Part shown: positions 1 to 6,418 of the stretch, in pieces
Layout: each line of letters opens with the position of its first letter
How positions within the stretch are numbered: position 1 is the first letter of the stretch
Source: Labilithrix luteola
Lineage (GTDB): Bacteria; Myxococcota_A; Polyangia; Polyangiales; Polyangiaceae
NCBI GenBank assembly: GCA_026225435.1
Contig: JAMFST010001007.1
Span: 1-9,552 of the forward strand
Direction of reading: 5' to 3'
DNA length: 9,552 nt
The notes under the pieces: model-generated
Database searches by the model: none
Told to the model about the DNA's origin: nothing
What the model saw: the letters and a program-made list of their open reading frames with translations, nothing else
Position numbers and translations under genes: made by a program

Positions 1-197
1 CGACATTCGAGAAATCGAACGCGGGCGAAACGAAATTGGCGACGATGTTGATGCCGATCGTGGCGATCATGAAAGTCAGCGCACAGCACGACGGCAAATG
101 TATTGTCGATGCGGCTCACCGTATCGACGGGGTCGATGATCAATTGCCCGAACACGGGTAGCGTGCAGGACGTCGTGATCACCGTCAGTAGCGACGC
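1..197 (-). pseudogene. NCS1-family nucleobase permease fragment, frameshifted, cut at both ends
   Basis: Read on the minus strand, bases about 197 to 84 translate to a membrane-protein stretch including SLLTVITTSCTLPVFGQLI and DTVSRIDNTFAVVL. After a shift near bases 80-85 the next frame gives ALTFMIATIGINIVANFV followed by SPAFDFSNV. The INIVANFVSPAFDFSNV block is a signature I recognise from bacterial NCS1 permeases (cytosine/purine/allantoin/hydantoin importers, inner membrane, about 12 helices). The two frames join if one T (about base 83) is removed, so this copy is frameshifted or carries a sequencing error. The match stops near base 197, and the frame meets a stop at 234-236, so the N-terminal half is missing; the C-terminus runs off the window. 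GC is about 53-58% here against about 70% just beyond, suggesting separate origin. Family call is from memory of conserved motifs; exact substrate is unknown. Confidence 0.72.
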
Positions 198-729
198 CAC
201 TGCGGACACCTTGAACCCCGCCTGCGACGGCACCTACGCCGACACGCAAGTCGCCGGCGCGCTCGCCGACGACACGTTCCTGGGCTTCGCCTGGACCCTC
301 CCCTCCGGCAATCCGTACGACTTCCCGGCGCCCTACGGGCAGCTCTCCACGCCGCACAGCATCGCGCTGAGCGCGGGCGATTCGCTCAATGCCGCCGCTC
401 CCACGGTGTCACGCTCGGTCGACACGCAGCTCGCCTGGACCACCAGCGGCACGCCTCTCGAGCTCGAACAGGTCGTGGTGCAGCTCGTCCAGGGCAAGGC
501 GAGCGTGACCTGCACCTACCCCACCAGCGCCGGTGCCGGCACCATCCCCTCCGACGCGCTCCTGCAGCTCGGCTCCGGCGTCACCTCGTACGGCGTCTAC
601 GCCCAGCACGAGTACCCGCCCACCGACGATCAGGAGCCCGGCGCGGGCAACTGGGTGGTCACCTTCCGCGCGCGCACCGTCGCCCTCACCTCGAGCGGCC
701 TGGCGAAGGGTGAGCTGACGCTGCAGTAG
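103..729 (+). CDS. Hypothetical beta-rich exported-type protein, probably 5'-truncated
   Basis: I do not recognise the family. The frame opens at TTG 103 (ATG 109 is the alternative) and gives 208 residues, with no Shine-Dalgarno sequence and no signal peptide. Residues from about 32 onward are rich in Ser, Thr, Ala, Asp and alternating hydrophobics, as in an extracellular beta-sandwich domain, and hold two cysteines (C41, C137) that could pair. Codons from about base 200 have strong G/C third positions typical of the rest of the window. The first ~31 codons lie antisense to the NCS1 permease fragment, in lower-GC DNA, so the annotated N-terminus is probably not native: the real gene likely started further upstream with a signal or lipoprotein peptide and was cut at about base 197. 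It ends 33 bases before the P450 start. It may be a remnant rather than an expressed gene. Confidence 0.55.
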   Translation: MSMRLTVSTGSMINCPNTGSVQDVVITVSSDATADTLNPACDGTYADTQVAGALADDTFLGFAWTLPSGNPYDFPAPYGQLSTPHSIALSAGDSLNAAAPTVSRSVDTQLAWTTSGTPLELEQVVVQLVQGKASVTCTYPTSAGAGTIPSDALLQLGSGVTSYGVYAQHEYPPTDDQEPGAGNWVVTFRARTVALTSSGLAKGELTLQ

Positions 730-731
730 TC

Positions 732-756
732 ACGTCCCGCGCGAACCGCGGTACGT
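732..756. promoter_or_regulatory. Imperfect 10-bp hairpin/dyad just before the P450 start
   Basis: The arms ACGTCCCGCG (732-741) and CGCGGTACGT (747-756) pair at 9 of 10 positions around a CGAAC loop. The structure fills most of the gap between the stop of the upstream gene (727-729) and the P450 ATG (763), where no clear Shine-Dalgarno sequence is seen. There is no T-run after it, so an intrinsic terminator is possible but not typical; a repressor operator or a leader hairpin are the alternatives. Confidence 0.35.
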
Positions 757-762
757 TGCCGC

Positions 763-2202
763 ATGCTCTTCGCGGACGTTCCGAAGGTGGGTGGGGGCGA
801 GCGGGTGCTCGGGCACATGCGGGTCCTGCGCGCGGACCGGATGGGGTTCCTCTCGCGGCTCACGCGCGAGGTCGACCGTGTGTCGCGCCTCGAGATCCGC
901 GGGCGCCGCACGTTCGTCGTCAATCACCCGGAGGTGCTCCACGAGCTGCTCGTCGAGGGGGCGCGGACCTTCGAGAAGTCCGACGTCACCCGCTTCGCGC
1001 TCTATCCGCTCGCCGGCGAGGGGCTCTTCACCAGCAACGGAGATCTCTGGCGCCGGCAACGCAAGCTGATGGCGCCGCTCTTCCACGCCGGCCAGCTGGA
1101 GACCTACGCCGCCGACATGGTCGCCGCGACGGTGCGTGGCCAGTCGACGTGGAAGGACGGGCAGACCGTCTCGCTCGCCAAGGAGACGACGCACATCACG
1201 ATGAGCATCGCCGGCAAGACGCTCTTCGACGCCGACACGTTCAGCGAGGCCGACGCCATCGGTGACGCCATCACCGTGGCGCTCGACTGGGCCGCGGCCA
1301 ACGCGCCGAGCTTCCTCGCGCTCGGTCATCTCCTCGCGCGCCGGTCGCTGCAGGGGATCGCCCGGCGCGGCCCGCTGCGTGCCGCGGCCCCCATCGGCAA
1401 GCTGGCCGATCGCCTGCGCGCGCCGCTGGTGCTGCCGGGAGAGAGCGGGAAGCGGTTGCGCGCGGCCATCACGCTGCTCGACACGCACGTGCAGGGGATG
1501 ATCGACGCGCGACGCGCGGGGGCACAGAAGGACGATCTGCTGGCGCGCCTCCTGCGTGCTCAAGGAGACGATGGCGCGAAGATGAGCGATCGCCAGGTGC
1601 GCGACGAGGTCCTCACGCTGTTCCTCGCCGGTCACGAGACGACGGCGACGGCGCTCGCCTGGGCGGTGCACTGCCTCTGCAAGAACCCCGCGGTGTACGA
1701 GCAGGTGCAGGCCGAGGTGGACGCACTCGCCGGCGAGCCCACCTTCGCCGATCTGTCGCGCTTGCCGCTCACGCTGCGGGTGTTCAAGGAGGCGCTCCGG
1801 CTCTACCCGCCGGTGCCGCTCTTCACCCGCCAGGCGCGCGAGGAGGCGACGATCGACGGCGTCACCGTCCGCCGCAACGACGTCGTGCTCGTCTCGCCGT
1901 GGGCGCTCCACCGGCGCGCGGATCTCTGGCCGGATCCCGAGCGCTTCGATCCGGACCGCTTCCTCCCGGAGCGCGAGTCCAAGCGCTCGCGCTACGCCTG
2001 GCTCCCCTTCGGCGCCGGCGCACGCGTCTGCATCGGCGCGGCGTTCGCGATGATCGAGGGGCAGCTCGTCCTCGCGTCACTCCTCCGCCACGCGCGCTTC
2101 GAGTCGCTGAACGACGAGGTGCCCGAGGTCTCCGCCACGCTGCGGCCGCGCTCGGGAATGCCGATGCGTGTCCATCTGCGTCGGCCGGCTTCGGTCTCGT
2201 GA
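763..2202 (+). CDS. Cytochrome P450 monooxygenase
   Basis: 479 residues with all P450 landmarks: C-helix WRRQR (96-100), I-helix oxygen-activation motif AGHETT (289-294), K-helix ExxR (E343-R346), PERF region (392-395), and heme-binding loop FGAGARVCIG (416-425) with C423 as the thiolate ligand. It would insert one oxygen atom into an organic substrate using two electrons from a redox partner. At about 480 residues it is longer than the usual ~400-residue soluble bacterial P450s and its heme loop and helix motifs look like the fatty-acid/alkane type (CYP102/CYP4/CYP110-like), but the substrate cannot be read from sequence. There is no N-terminal membrane anchor, so it is probably cytosolic. 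ATG 763 fits the family length, though no good ribosome binding site precedes it. No ferredoxin or reductase gene lies in the window, so electron partners must be encoded elsewhere. Confidence 0.97.
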   Translation: MLFADVPKVGGGERVLGHMRVLRADRMGFLSRLTREVDRVSRLEIRGRRTFVVNHPEVLHELLVEGARTFEKSDVTRFALYPLAGEGLFTSNGDLWRRQRKLMAPLFHAGQLETYAADMVAATVRGQSTWKDGQTVSLAKETTHITMSIAGKTLFDADTFSEADAIGDAITVALDWAAANAPSFLALGHLLARRSLQGIARRGPLRAAAPIGKLADRLRAPLVLPGESGKRLRAAITLLDTHVQGMIDARRAGAQKDDLLARLLRAQGDDGAKMSDRQVRDEVLTLFLAGHETTATALAWAVHCLCKNPAVYEQVQAEVDALAGEPTFADLSRLPLTLRVFKEALRLYPPVPLFTRQAREEATIDGVTVRRNDVVLVSPWALHRRADLWPDPERFDPDRFLPERESKRSRYAWLPFGAGARVCIGAAFAMIEGQLVLASLLRHARFESLNDEVPEVSATLRPRSGMPMRVHLRRPASVS

Positions 2203-2224
2203 CAGGTTGCTAGGAGGGGCGACC

Positions 2225-2275
2225 ATGTCGACCCACTGCCGCGTGTTCGCCAGGGTCACCGCCGGTCACGGGTGA
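2225..2275 (+). CDS. Possible 16-residue mini-ORF behind a perfect Shine-Dalgarno sequence
   Basis: AGGAGG at 2212-2217 stands 7 bases before ATG 2225, the best ribosome binding site on the plus strand in this window. The frame reads MSTHCRVFARVTAGHG then TGA (2273-2275). It lies 22 bases after the P450 stop and 14 bases before the end of the convergent serpin gene. It may be a real short peptide, the start of a gene whose body was lost, or chance. No function is assigned. Confidence 0.25.
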   Translation: MSTHCRVFARVTAGHG

Positions 2276-2289
2276 AGGACGGCGCCCGG

Positions 2290-3666
2290 CTACTCGCCGA
2301 AGACGGAGCCCGACGGGGTCTCCACGCGCCCGACGAAGAGCAGTGCGCCGGTGGGGATGTCGCGCAGGACGAAGACGAAGGGGTGGTCGACCTTCATCAG
2401 CGTCGCGTTGGTCGGCGGCTCGGAGATGAGGAGCGCTTCACCGCCCGCCGCGGTGGCCGCGGTCGCCTCTGTCCCGCTCATGTCGACGTTGACGAAGGCC
2501 TGGTGGACGACGTCGGAGAGGTTCGTCGGCTGGGGGGACAGCGCGGAGAAGTCGGCGGACTGCGTGAACGCGTCCGGCATCCCCAGCGCCGAGAGTTGGT
2601 CCTTGAGCTTGATCGACGCTCCGTCGATGGCGAACTCCGGCATCGCCAGGTAGACGTTCGGCGTCGGCGCAAGTGCAGCGACGGCGGCCTGATACGTCGC
2701 CGCGTCGAACACCGGCGTGGTCACCGCATCCGGCAAGATCACCACCATCGAGAAGCGATCACCGACATACGGGATCTCCACCGCTTGCACGCCATTCACG
2801 TGCGCGTACGCCAGCGTGCCGAGCTGGTTCATGAACGACGGCGTCGCCGACGAGCCCTGCCAGATGGTGTCGACCGCGTTCGGACCGAACCCGGTCTTCC
2901 AGTTGGCGTCGAAGTAGACAGCGTTGACCAGGACCGTCGTCGAAGCGCTGGTGAGGAAGCCGCTCGGCAGGAGCGAGGTGATCTTCTCGTTCGTCTGCGA
3001 GCCCACCCACTGGTTGATGGTGTTCGTCGCCAGATCGGGGTGCCCATCGATGTCGAGCTCCTGCACGCCCGCGCCGTAGGTCGCCGCCATCGTGTCGAGG
3101 AAGGTCGGCAACAGCGGGAAGCCGCTCTGCGCCCAGAAGGCGTTGGCCACGTTCAGCGTCGCCGTCCCGTCCGCGGCCGTCACGGTTCGCAGCTGGAGGT
3201 CGAGCTGATCGAACGCCGGGAGGAGCCGGGCCGGCGGCAGGGTGAAGTCGAGCGCCGTCGCCATCTCGGTCGCCGTGCTCCCGGCGGCGCCCGCGTACGC
3301 CATGCTGAGCGCGATGGAGATGCTGTACGGGGAGAAGAACAGGTCGGTCGCCGGGCTGACGGCCGCGAGCTGCGCGTACATCGCGAAGGCGAAGGCGTCG
3401 CTCCCGTTCACCAGCGAGCTCATGTCCGTGCCCGGCGCGTTCGGAGCAGCGTTCCGGATCAGACTCGACTGCTCCGTCGTCGTCGGCTCCACCGGCCCCG
3501 CGTCGGGCGAGATCGGTGAGCCGCCCGATCCGGTGGACCCGGGCGATCCAGTCGTTCCAGCGTCACTGCCCGGTGATGAAAAGCTGCTCGCCCCGTCGCT
3601 GGATCCTCCACAAGCGACCAGGATGAGCGGCAAGGCAATCGACGAGTGACGGGCGCGGAGACGCAT
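2290..3666 (-). CDS. Serpin (serine protease inhibitor) lipoprotein
   Basis: 458 residues from ATG 3666; a GTG at 3717 would add 17 residues but only lengthens the signal n-region. The N-terminus is a lipoprotein signal (MRLRARHSSIALPLILVACGG pattern) with lipobox LVAC and lipid-modified C19, followed by a ~60-residue Ser/Gly/Pro linker. The rest is a full serpin fold: FSPYSISIALSMAYAGAAG, NAVYFDANWKTGF, and the C-terminal signature HPFVFVLRD...LLFVGRVETP. The reactive-centre loop hinge is SGTEATAATA (residues 397-406), small residues as in inhibitory serpins, so it should trap a protease by loop insertion. Canonical spacing puts P1-P1' at L412-L413, which would favour a chymotrypsin- or elastase-like target; the loop's primed side looks about six residues longer than in alpha-1-antitrypsin, so that position is tentative. 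It is probably anchored in the outer membrane. It stands alone; no protease gene is adjacent. Confidence 0.95.
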   Translation of the reverse strand: MRLRARHSSIALPLILVACGGSSDGASSFSSPGSDAGTTGSPGSTGSGGSPISPDAGPVEPTTTEQSSLIRNAAPNAPGTDMSSLVNGSDAFAFAMYAQLAAVSPATDLFFSPYSISIALSMAYAGAAGSTATEMATALDFTLPPARLLPAFDQLDLQLRTVTAADGTATLNVANAFWAQSGFPLLPTFLDTMAATYGAGVQELDIDGHPDLATNTINQWVGSQTNEKITSLLPSGFLTSASTTVLVNAVYFDANWKTGFGPNAVDTIWQGSSATPSFMNQLGTLAYAHVNGVQAVEIPYVGDRFSMVVILPDAVTTPVFDAATYQAAVAALAPTPNVYLAMPEFAIDGASIKLKDQLSALGMPDAFTQSADFSALSPQPTNLSDVVHQAFVNVDMSGTEATAATAAGGEALLISEPPTNATLMKVDHPFVFVLRDIPTGALLFVGRVETPSGSVFGE

Positions 3667-3739
3667 CTGGCGGACAAGAGCACGTTTCCTGCCAGATCTC
3701 CGCGGTGCCCAGCCCACGGCGAAATCCGCTCAGCACGGA

Positions 3740-3806
3740 CCAGGTGTGCGCTTTCGCACCTGACACCGATGTCCGGAGCGCGCGGACACAGCTGGCACAC
3801 ACCTGG
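3740..3806. promoter_or_regulatory. Repeated CAGGTG dyads upstream of the serpin gene
   Basis: CAGGTG (3741-3746) and CACCTG (3757-3762) form a perfect dyad with a 10-base spacer. A third copy, CACCTG (3800-3805), is part of a longer 9-base inverted repeat, CCAGGTGTG (3740-3748) with CACACCTGG (3798-3806). Between them lies a further hairpin, TGTCCG (3770-3775) with CGGACA (3783-3788). The cluster sits 74-140 bases upstream of the serpin ATG and just past the 3' end of the MDR gene, so it could be a serpin operator, or termination structure for convergent or upstream transcripts. Confidence 0.4.
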
Positions 3807-3863
3807 CCGACCTGGGCGAAGTTCTCCCAGCCGGGAGCGGGGACCGCGCTCATGCCCCCGAGC

Positions 3864-4778
3864 TTAGCCGTTCACGAGCACGATCTTCCCACCACCGCCG
3901 CGTTCCAGGAGGGCGTGCGCCTCGGCTGCCGCCCGCAGCGGCATGCGCTGGCTCACCGGGAGCACGAGCCTCCCGTCGCGGACGTCGGCGGCGAATTCGC
4001 GGATCTTCGCCGCGTCCGGGCGCGCGAACACGCGGTGCACCGTGACCGCTGGGTGCCTCTCCACGGAGCCCGCGGGGAGGAACGAGGCGTAGCCGAAGGA
4101 TCCGCCGTCCTTCACCCTCGCCAGGAGCGCCGCCGCGGTCTCGCCGCCCACCGTGTCCACGACGGCATCCACGGTCGCGCAGCCAGCGATGGCCGCCGGG
4201 TCGTCGATGGCCAGCGTCTCCACACCCAGCGCGGCGGCCGCGGTGAGCTGCGCGGCGCGAACGCCGGCGACGACGTGCATCCCCAGCTTCCGCGCCGTGT
4301 GCACGGCCGCCCGACCGACGCTCCCGAGCGCGCCAGTCACGACGATCGACTGCCCGCGCTGGCCGCGCGCCGACAGCCTCACGAGCTGCTCGCCGGTCAT
4401 CGCCACCAGCGGGATCGCGGCCGCGTCGACGAGATCGCAACCATCGGGCAGGTGCGCGAGCGCCGACGCCTCCACCGCCACGAGCTCGGCATAGGCGGCA
4501 TCCGCCATGCCCAGAACGCGATCGCCCACCTTGAAGGTGCGCACGTTGGCCCCCACGGCGCAGACGACGCCGCTGACGTCCTTGCCGAGGATGGCGGGGA
4601 GCGCGAGCGGAAAGTCCTTCTGCCGCGCGCCGGAGCGAACTTTCCAGTCGATGGGATTCACGCTGGTCGCGGCGACCGCCACCAGCACCGAGTCGTCGCC
4701 CACCACCGGATCGGGAACACCGCCCTCGAAGACGAGCTTCTCCGGTCCGCCGTACTCGTGGAGTCGCACCGCTTTCAT
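3864..4778 (-). CDS. NADPH:quinone oxidoreductase-like, zinc-independent MDR protein
   Basis: 304 residues from ATG 4778, preceded by GAGG about 9 bases upstream. The N-terminal GroES-like half has the NPIDWKVRSG (41-50) and GKDVSGVV (65-72) motifs of the quinone oxidoreductase branch of medium-chain dehydrogenases. The Rossmann half has the nucleotide loop TGALGSVG (148-155) followed by AGVR (171-174), which fits NADPH. The zinc-binding cysteines of alcohol dehydrogenases are absent. It should reduce quinones or activated C=C bonds in the cytosol; the true substrate is unknown. Length is slightly below the usual 310-330 residues but both domains are complete. It is transcribed divergently from a LysR regulator 87 bases away, the classic arrangement for a LysR-controlled target. 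The open frame continues far upstream of 4778 through the LysR gene, but those residues do not belong to the enzyme. Confidence 0.94.
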   Translation of the reverse strand: MKAVRLHEYGGPEKLVFEGGVPDPVVGDDSVLVAVAATSVNPIDWKVRSGARQKDFPLALPAILGKDVSGVVCAVGANVRTFKVGDRVLGMADAAYAELVAVEASALAHLPDGCDLVDAAAIPLVAMTGEQLVRLSARGQRGQSIVVTGALGSVGRAAVHTARKLGMHVVAGVRAAQLTAAAALGVETLAIDDPAAIAGCATVDAVVDTVGGETAAALLARVKDGGSFGYASFLPAGSVERHPAVTVHRVFARPDAAKIREFAADVRDGRLVLPVSQRMPLRAAAEAHALLERGGGGKIVLVNG

Positions 4779-4835
4779 GACGTGGCCTCGTTGATGAAGA
4801 TTCGCATGAGGGGCAGATTGCGTCCGCGGCGAGAC

Positions 4836-4857
4836 TTCCGCACGTGCATACTCGGAA
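4836..4857. promoter_or_regulatory. Candidate LysR-type operator between the MDR and lysR genes
   Basis: A perfect dyad TTCCG (4836-4840) / CGGAA (4853-4857) with a 12-base spacer sits 9 bases before the LysR ATG and 58 bases before the divergent MDR start. Its left arm overlaps the palindrome GCACGTGC (4840-4847). T-N11-A spacings typical of LysR boxes occur inside it (for example T4845 to A4857). Position near the regulator start fits autorepression plus control of the divergent gene. No convincing sigma-70 boxes could be assigned. Confidence 0.42.
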
Positions 4858-4865
4858 CCCTGAGC

Positions 4866-5807
4866 ATGCCTGATCGTCACCCTCGCCGCTTCTCCGGGCC
4901 GACCCTCGACGACCTCGGCGTCCTGCGCGCCGCGGTGGAAGCCGGCAGCTTCGTGCGCGCGGGGCAAGCGCTCGGGCTGACCCAGTCGGCCGTCAGTCGG
5001 GCGATCGCCCGCCTCGAGCAGCGGGTCGGCGTGCGCATGTTCCGACGCTCCGCGCGATCCGTGTCGCTCAGCGACGAGGGGCTCCGCTTCTACGAGGCCA
5101 TCGCGCCGCACCTCAGCGCCATCGAGGAGGCGACGATCGAGGCCGGGAGCGCCGGGGCGAAGGTGCGCGGCCACCTGCGGGTGAACGTCGACTGGGGGAT
5201 CGGTCAGATCGTGCTCACCCCTCGCCTGCAACCCTTCCTCGCCCAGCATCCCGAGCTCTCCATGGACATCGAGGTGCGCGACCGGCTCGGCGATCTCGTG
5301 CGTGACGGCTTCGACGTCAGCGTGCGCTTCGGCGTGCCCGAGCCCTCGACGTTGAAGGCGCGCCTGTTGCTGCGCACGCGCATCGTCACCTGCGCCACGC
5401 CGGCGTACCTCGCGCGCGCTGGCGTGCCGCGACGTCCACGCGACATCGAGAAGCACGCCTGCGTCCGCATGCGTGACCGGCTCACCGGCGCCCCCTTCCC
5501 GTGGGAGCTCGTACGGGGAGACGAGGTCGTCAAGGTGAACGCCTCCGGACAGCTGATGGCCAACGACGGCGGCGCGCTCTTCGCGGCGTGCCTGGGAGGG
5601 CATGGCCTCGCCCAGCTGATCGAGCTCTATGCCCGCGAACCGCTCGCCGACGGTCGGCTGGTGCAGGTGCTGCCACGATGGGCGGACGAGACCTATCCGC
5701 TCTACGCCTACCACCACTCCGAAGGGCTGATGTCGGCCAAGGTCCGCGCCTTCCTCGACTTCGTCGTGGAGCTCACGCGCGAGCCAGCCGGAGTCAGAAG
5801 GCAGTGA
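4866..5807 (+). CDS. LysR-family transcriptional regulator, CrgA-like
   Basis: 313 residues from ATG 4866. The winged HTH spans about residues 13-72 (AAVEAGSFVRAGQALGLTQ, then SAVSRAIARLEQRVGVRMF). A periplasmic-binding-protein-like effector domain covers about 100-302 (LTPRLQPFLAQHPEL; VRFGVPEPSTLKARLL), which resembles the CrgA/DsdC-like effector group. It should bind DNA as a tetramer and respond to a small molecule, possibly a quinone or electrophile given its partner. The divergent MDR oxidoreductase is the obvious target; CrgA of Neisseria controlling a quinone reductase gene (mdaB) is a known parallel. ATG 4866 is preferred because it gives the standard ~13-residue lead-in to the HTH; the open frame extends back over 1 kb only because it runs antisense to the MDR gene. 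The last 14 bases overlap the end of the broken gene on the other strand. Confidence 0.95.
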   Translation: MPDRHPRRFSGPTLDDLGVLRAAVEAGSFVRAGQALGLTQSAVSRAIARLEQRVGVRMFRRSARSVSLSDEGLRFYEAIAPHLSAIEEATIEAGSAGAKVRGHLRVNVDWGIGQIVLTPRLQPFLAQHPELSMDIEVRDRLGDLVRDGFDVSVRFGVPEPSTLKARLLLRTRIVTCATPAYLARAGVPRRPRDIEKHACVRMRDRLTGAPFPWELVRGDEVVKVNASGQLMANDGGALFAACLGGHGLAQLIELYAREPLADGRLVQVLPRWADETYPLYAYHHSEGLMSAKVRAFLDFVVELTREPAGVRRQ

Positions 5808-6155
5808 CGCCCGCCCGCAGCGTCGCGGTGAGCGGGAGGAAGGTCTCGACGTCGCTCACCAGGTACGCGAGGCCGACGTCGACACCGACGTTCACGTTGA
5901 CCCGGCCGGGCTGCCCGAGGTTGTCCGTGTCGGAGCTCTCCAGCTGGAAGAACGACATGTGCTCGAAGCCGGCACCCGCGCGCAGAAGAGGTGCCGCAGC
6001 ACGCGCCAGTCGGTGAGAATCAGCGCTCGCTCGACGACGAGATCGGTGACGCTGGCGTACAGACCGGGGCGATGCGGAGCGTCGTCGCCGGGGTCGGCGT
6101 GGGCGGTCGTGGAGAGCAGGAGAACCGAGGCGACGAGCGAAGGAAGGAGGCGCAC
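5794..6155 (-). pseudogene. Decayed outer-membrane beta-barrel-type protein, frameshifted
   Basis: From GTG 6155 one frame gives a clean Sec signal peptide (MRLLPSLVASVLLLSTTAHA, cleavage before DPGDDAP) and a short mature start, LYASVTDLVVERALILTDW, before degenerating into RVPASSTCRSSS. Another frame picks up near base 5985 with LLRAGAGFEHMSFFQLESSD, then beta-like strands VNVNVGVDVGLAYL and TATLRAGVTAF, ending at TGA 5794-5796 with the terminal Phe typical of outer-membrane barrels. The frames can be joined by one added base between about 5973 and 6000. Even joined, about 100 mature residues are too few for an eight-stranded barrel (usually 150 or more), so an internal deletion is likely too. 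GAGG lies 9 bases before the GTG. The gene is convergent with and overlaps lysR by 14 bases. A sequencing error or an unusually short exported protein is the alternative. Family is not identified. Confidence 0.45.
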
Positions 6156-6268
6156 GTCGCCGCGCCTCGCATGGATCGAGCCAGGTGCGAAATCGGCGGC
6201 CAGCGCCCCCTTCTGCACCGCGAACCGTGACGAGCGGTACACGCCGGCATGAACGCCCGTTCTCGCCG

Positions 6269-6409
6269 TCAGATGACCTGCAGCTCCTCGGTGACCATCG
6301 CGGCGACCCGCTCGGTCGTCTCGATCCCGCGCGACGAGCGACGCAGGAGGTCGTCGAGATCACCGACGTGCGCTTCGTAGCCTCCTTCGCCCGTGCTCGC
6401 CTGCCGCAT
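6269..6409 (-). CDS. 46-residue small protein coupled to the FAD monooxygenase
   Basis: ATG 6409 to TGA 6269-6271 gives 46 residues: an N-terminal MRQASTGEGGYEAHVG segment, then a charged likely helical part (DLDDLLRRSSRGIETT, ERVAAMVTEELQVI). The start lies 9 bases after the stop (6419-6421) of the upstream monooxygenase on the same strand, with AGG and GAGG elements between, so translation is probably coupled. Nearly every codon ends in G or C, as in the real genes around it, and no stop interrupts the frame. There are no cysteines, signal peptide or membrane segments. I do not recognise a family. It may be a partner or stability factor for the enzyme, a modified peptide substrate, or a chance ORF. 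Confidence 0.5.
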   Translation of the reverse strand: MRQASTGEGGYEAHVGDLDDLLRRSSRGIETTERVAAMVTEELQVI

Positions 6410-6418
6410 GCCCTCAGC

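Noticed and set aside
69..161. 30-residue plus-strand ORF from ATG 69 to TAG 159
   Set aside because: It is open to the left edge only because it lies antisense to the permease segment; its translation shows no family features.
730..1911. 393-residue minus-strand ORF opposite the P450
   Set aside because: It is the reverse reading of a gene with every P450 motif; composition is Arg/Glu/His-rich and no family is visible.
2272..3519. 415-residue plus-strand ORF opposite the serpin
   Set aside because: Arg/Glu/Val-rich low-information translation typical of the antisense of a high-GC gene; the opposite strand has clear serpin motifs.
3864..5717. A single 617-residue minus-strand ORF reaching through lysR
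   Set aside because: The MDR enzyme starts at ATG 4778 with a ribosome binding site; everything upstream is the antisense of lysR.
3705..5807. A single 700-residue plus-strand ORF
   Set aside because: Only the last 313 residues are the LysR protein; the first part is Arg/His-rich and runs antisense to the MDR gene, with no domain and no start signal.
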